From Martelella alba (GTDB lineage Bacteria > Pseudomonadota > Alphaproteobacteria > Rhizobiales > Rhizobiaceae): DNA of 64,000 nucleotides. The translations under genes were made by a program, and so were the position numbers. Of this stretch, positions 63,387 to 64,000 are shown piece by piece (the first letter of the stretch is position 1; every line of letters begins with the position of its first letter). The stretch lies in contig NZ_VHLG01000012.1 in assembly GCF_006516955.1 (NCBI RefSeq), positions 62,001 through 126,000 on the forward strand, written 5' to 3'. A model generated the notes under the pieces. That model did not search any database and was not told the origin of the DNA. It was given only the letters and a program-made list of their open reading frames with translations.

Positions 63387-64000
63387 GGACCTGTCTCCCT
63401 GCTGCCGGCGGAAGCCGGGCTTTCGCGTTCAAGGGTCGAATAGAGCCGGACAAGATCGTCCGGCGGGATGGTGCGGCGCGTATCGGCGGCATGGCGGCGG
63501 ATCCGCGCGACGAGAAGGGCGGCAAGCTCCGGATCGGCGGTAATGCCTTTTTCCGCCAGAACATGGCAGACGGCTGCGGCACCGGAATGCTTGCCGATGA
63601 CAATGCGGTGGCAGCGGCCGATGATGGCCGGGTCGATGCCCTGATAGGTGCGGCTGTCCTTCAAGAGCCCGGCAACATGGATGCCGCTTTCATGGGTAAA
63701 GACATCGCGGCCGACAATCGCCTTGCCCGGCGCAATCGCCCGGCCCGAGGCCTCCGCCACCTGTTCGGCCAGTGCCGTGAGGCTTTGAAGATCAATGCCG
63801 GTGAGGCAGTCATTCCGGGTGGCAAGCGCCACCGCGATCTCTTCCAGCGCGGTATTGCCGGCGCGCTCGCCAAGCCCGCCAACGGTGACGGACAGGTGGT
63901 TGACGCCCGCTTTTACTGCGGCCAGCGCATTGGCCGTTGCCAGTCCCAGATCATTATGGGCGTGAAATTCCAGCGGAAGCTTTGCGTTTTCGCTGAGTGG
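63383..64000 (-). CDS. nifV: Homocitrate synthase NifV, C-terminal part truncated by window edge
   Basis: The frame is open from 64000 down to 63383 (205 residues plus stop). It includes the metal-binding FHAHNDLGLATANALAAV and VTVGGLGERAGNTALEEIAV segments of homocitrate synthases and GIHVAGLLKDSRTYQGIDP. NifV condenses acetyl-CoA and 2-oxoglutarate to homocitrate for FeMo cofactor. Leucine-type isopropylmalate synthase is less likely given the overlapping nifW gene. The N-terminal half is outside the window. Confidence 0.93.
   Translation of the reverse strand, partial: PLSENAKLPLEFHAHNDLGLATANALAAVKAGVNHLSVTVGGLGERAGNTALEEIAVALATRNDCLTGIDLQSLTALAEQVAEASGRAIAPGKAIVGRDVFTHESGIHVAGLLKDSRTYQGIDPAIIGRCHRIVIGKHSGAAAVCHVLAEKGITADPELAALLVARIRRHAADTRRTIPPDDLVRLYSTLERESPASAGSRETGP

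Noticed and set aside
1-64000. CRISPR array, tRNA, rRNA or intact insertion sequence
   Set aside because: Reading through the gaps found no regularly spaced repeats, no RNA gene signature and no paired terminal repeats with a transposase.

Overview
The window reads as chromosome or large-replicon sequence from a nitrogen-fixing alphaproteobacterium of the Rhizobiales, most like Rhizobiaceae. Supporting signs are a 1154-residue pyruvate carboxylase closely resembling the Rhizobium etli enzyme, a carboxynorspermidine-type polyamine pathway, an IalB-type protein, an ScfR/PccR-type propionate regulator, and a rhizobial oxygen-sensitive NifA next to fixABCX. No tRNA, rRNA, CRISPR array or intact insertion sequence was seen. 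The sequence is densely coding, with many 1-4 nt gene overlaps.

Layout. 1-1.6 kb: DeoR regulator, VOC protein and a truncated MFS transporter in one minus-strand operon. 1.6-1.9 kb: interspersed palindromic repeat and a duplicated hairpin. 1.9-6.3 kb: pyc and a LuxR-type regulator. 6.5-10.9 kb: DUF2892-adaptor-RND efflux operon behind an inverted-repeat operator. 11.4-20.6 kb: SapC, IalB, a transposase remnant, two polyamine genes, a GMC oxidoreductase, coaBC, and cbpA-cbpM. 21.2-28.8 kb: complete propionyl-CoA to succinyl-CoA route (scfR, pccB, pccA, methylmalonyl-CoA mutase, epimerase). 29-31.6 kb: secreted Ntn hydrolase, quinone oxidoreductase, AhpD-like protein.

31.6-38.4 kb holds a sugar-type ABC transporter whose second permease is fused to an SMP-30 beta-propeller, followed by a free SMP-30 gene. 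38.6-43.3 kb: LysR gene, then an RpiR-led operon of isochorismatase-type hydrolase, glutamine-synthetase-like ligase and N-formylglutamate-type amidohydrolase. 43.3-45.5 kb: ethanolamine ammonia-lyase (eutBC). 45.6-54.3 kb: a peptide ABC transporter and an alpha/beta-hydrolase peptidase or amidase downstream of amiC-amiR homologues. This operon starts with a strong promoter followed by a terminator hairpin before amiC, which fits ANTAR-controlled antitermination.

54.6-56.9 kb: a kinase and a class III PLP enzyme resembling the eukaryotic pair that phosphorylates and then eliminates phospho-amino-alcohols. With eutBC this suggests amino-alcohol or amide nitrogen scavenging as a theme. 57-64 kb: nitrogen fixation genes nifA, fixX, fixC, fixB, fixA, nifW and the 3' part of nifV, all on the minus strand. 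The fixA upstream region shows a complete NifA site, IHF site and sigma54 promoter. A nifV gene suggests the organism makes its own homocitrate and could fix nitrogen without a host.
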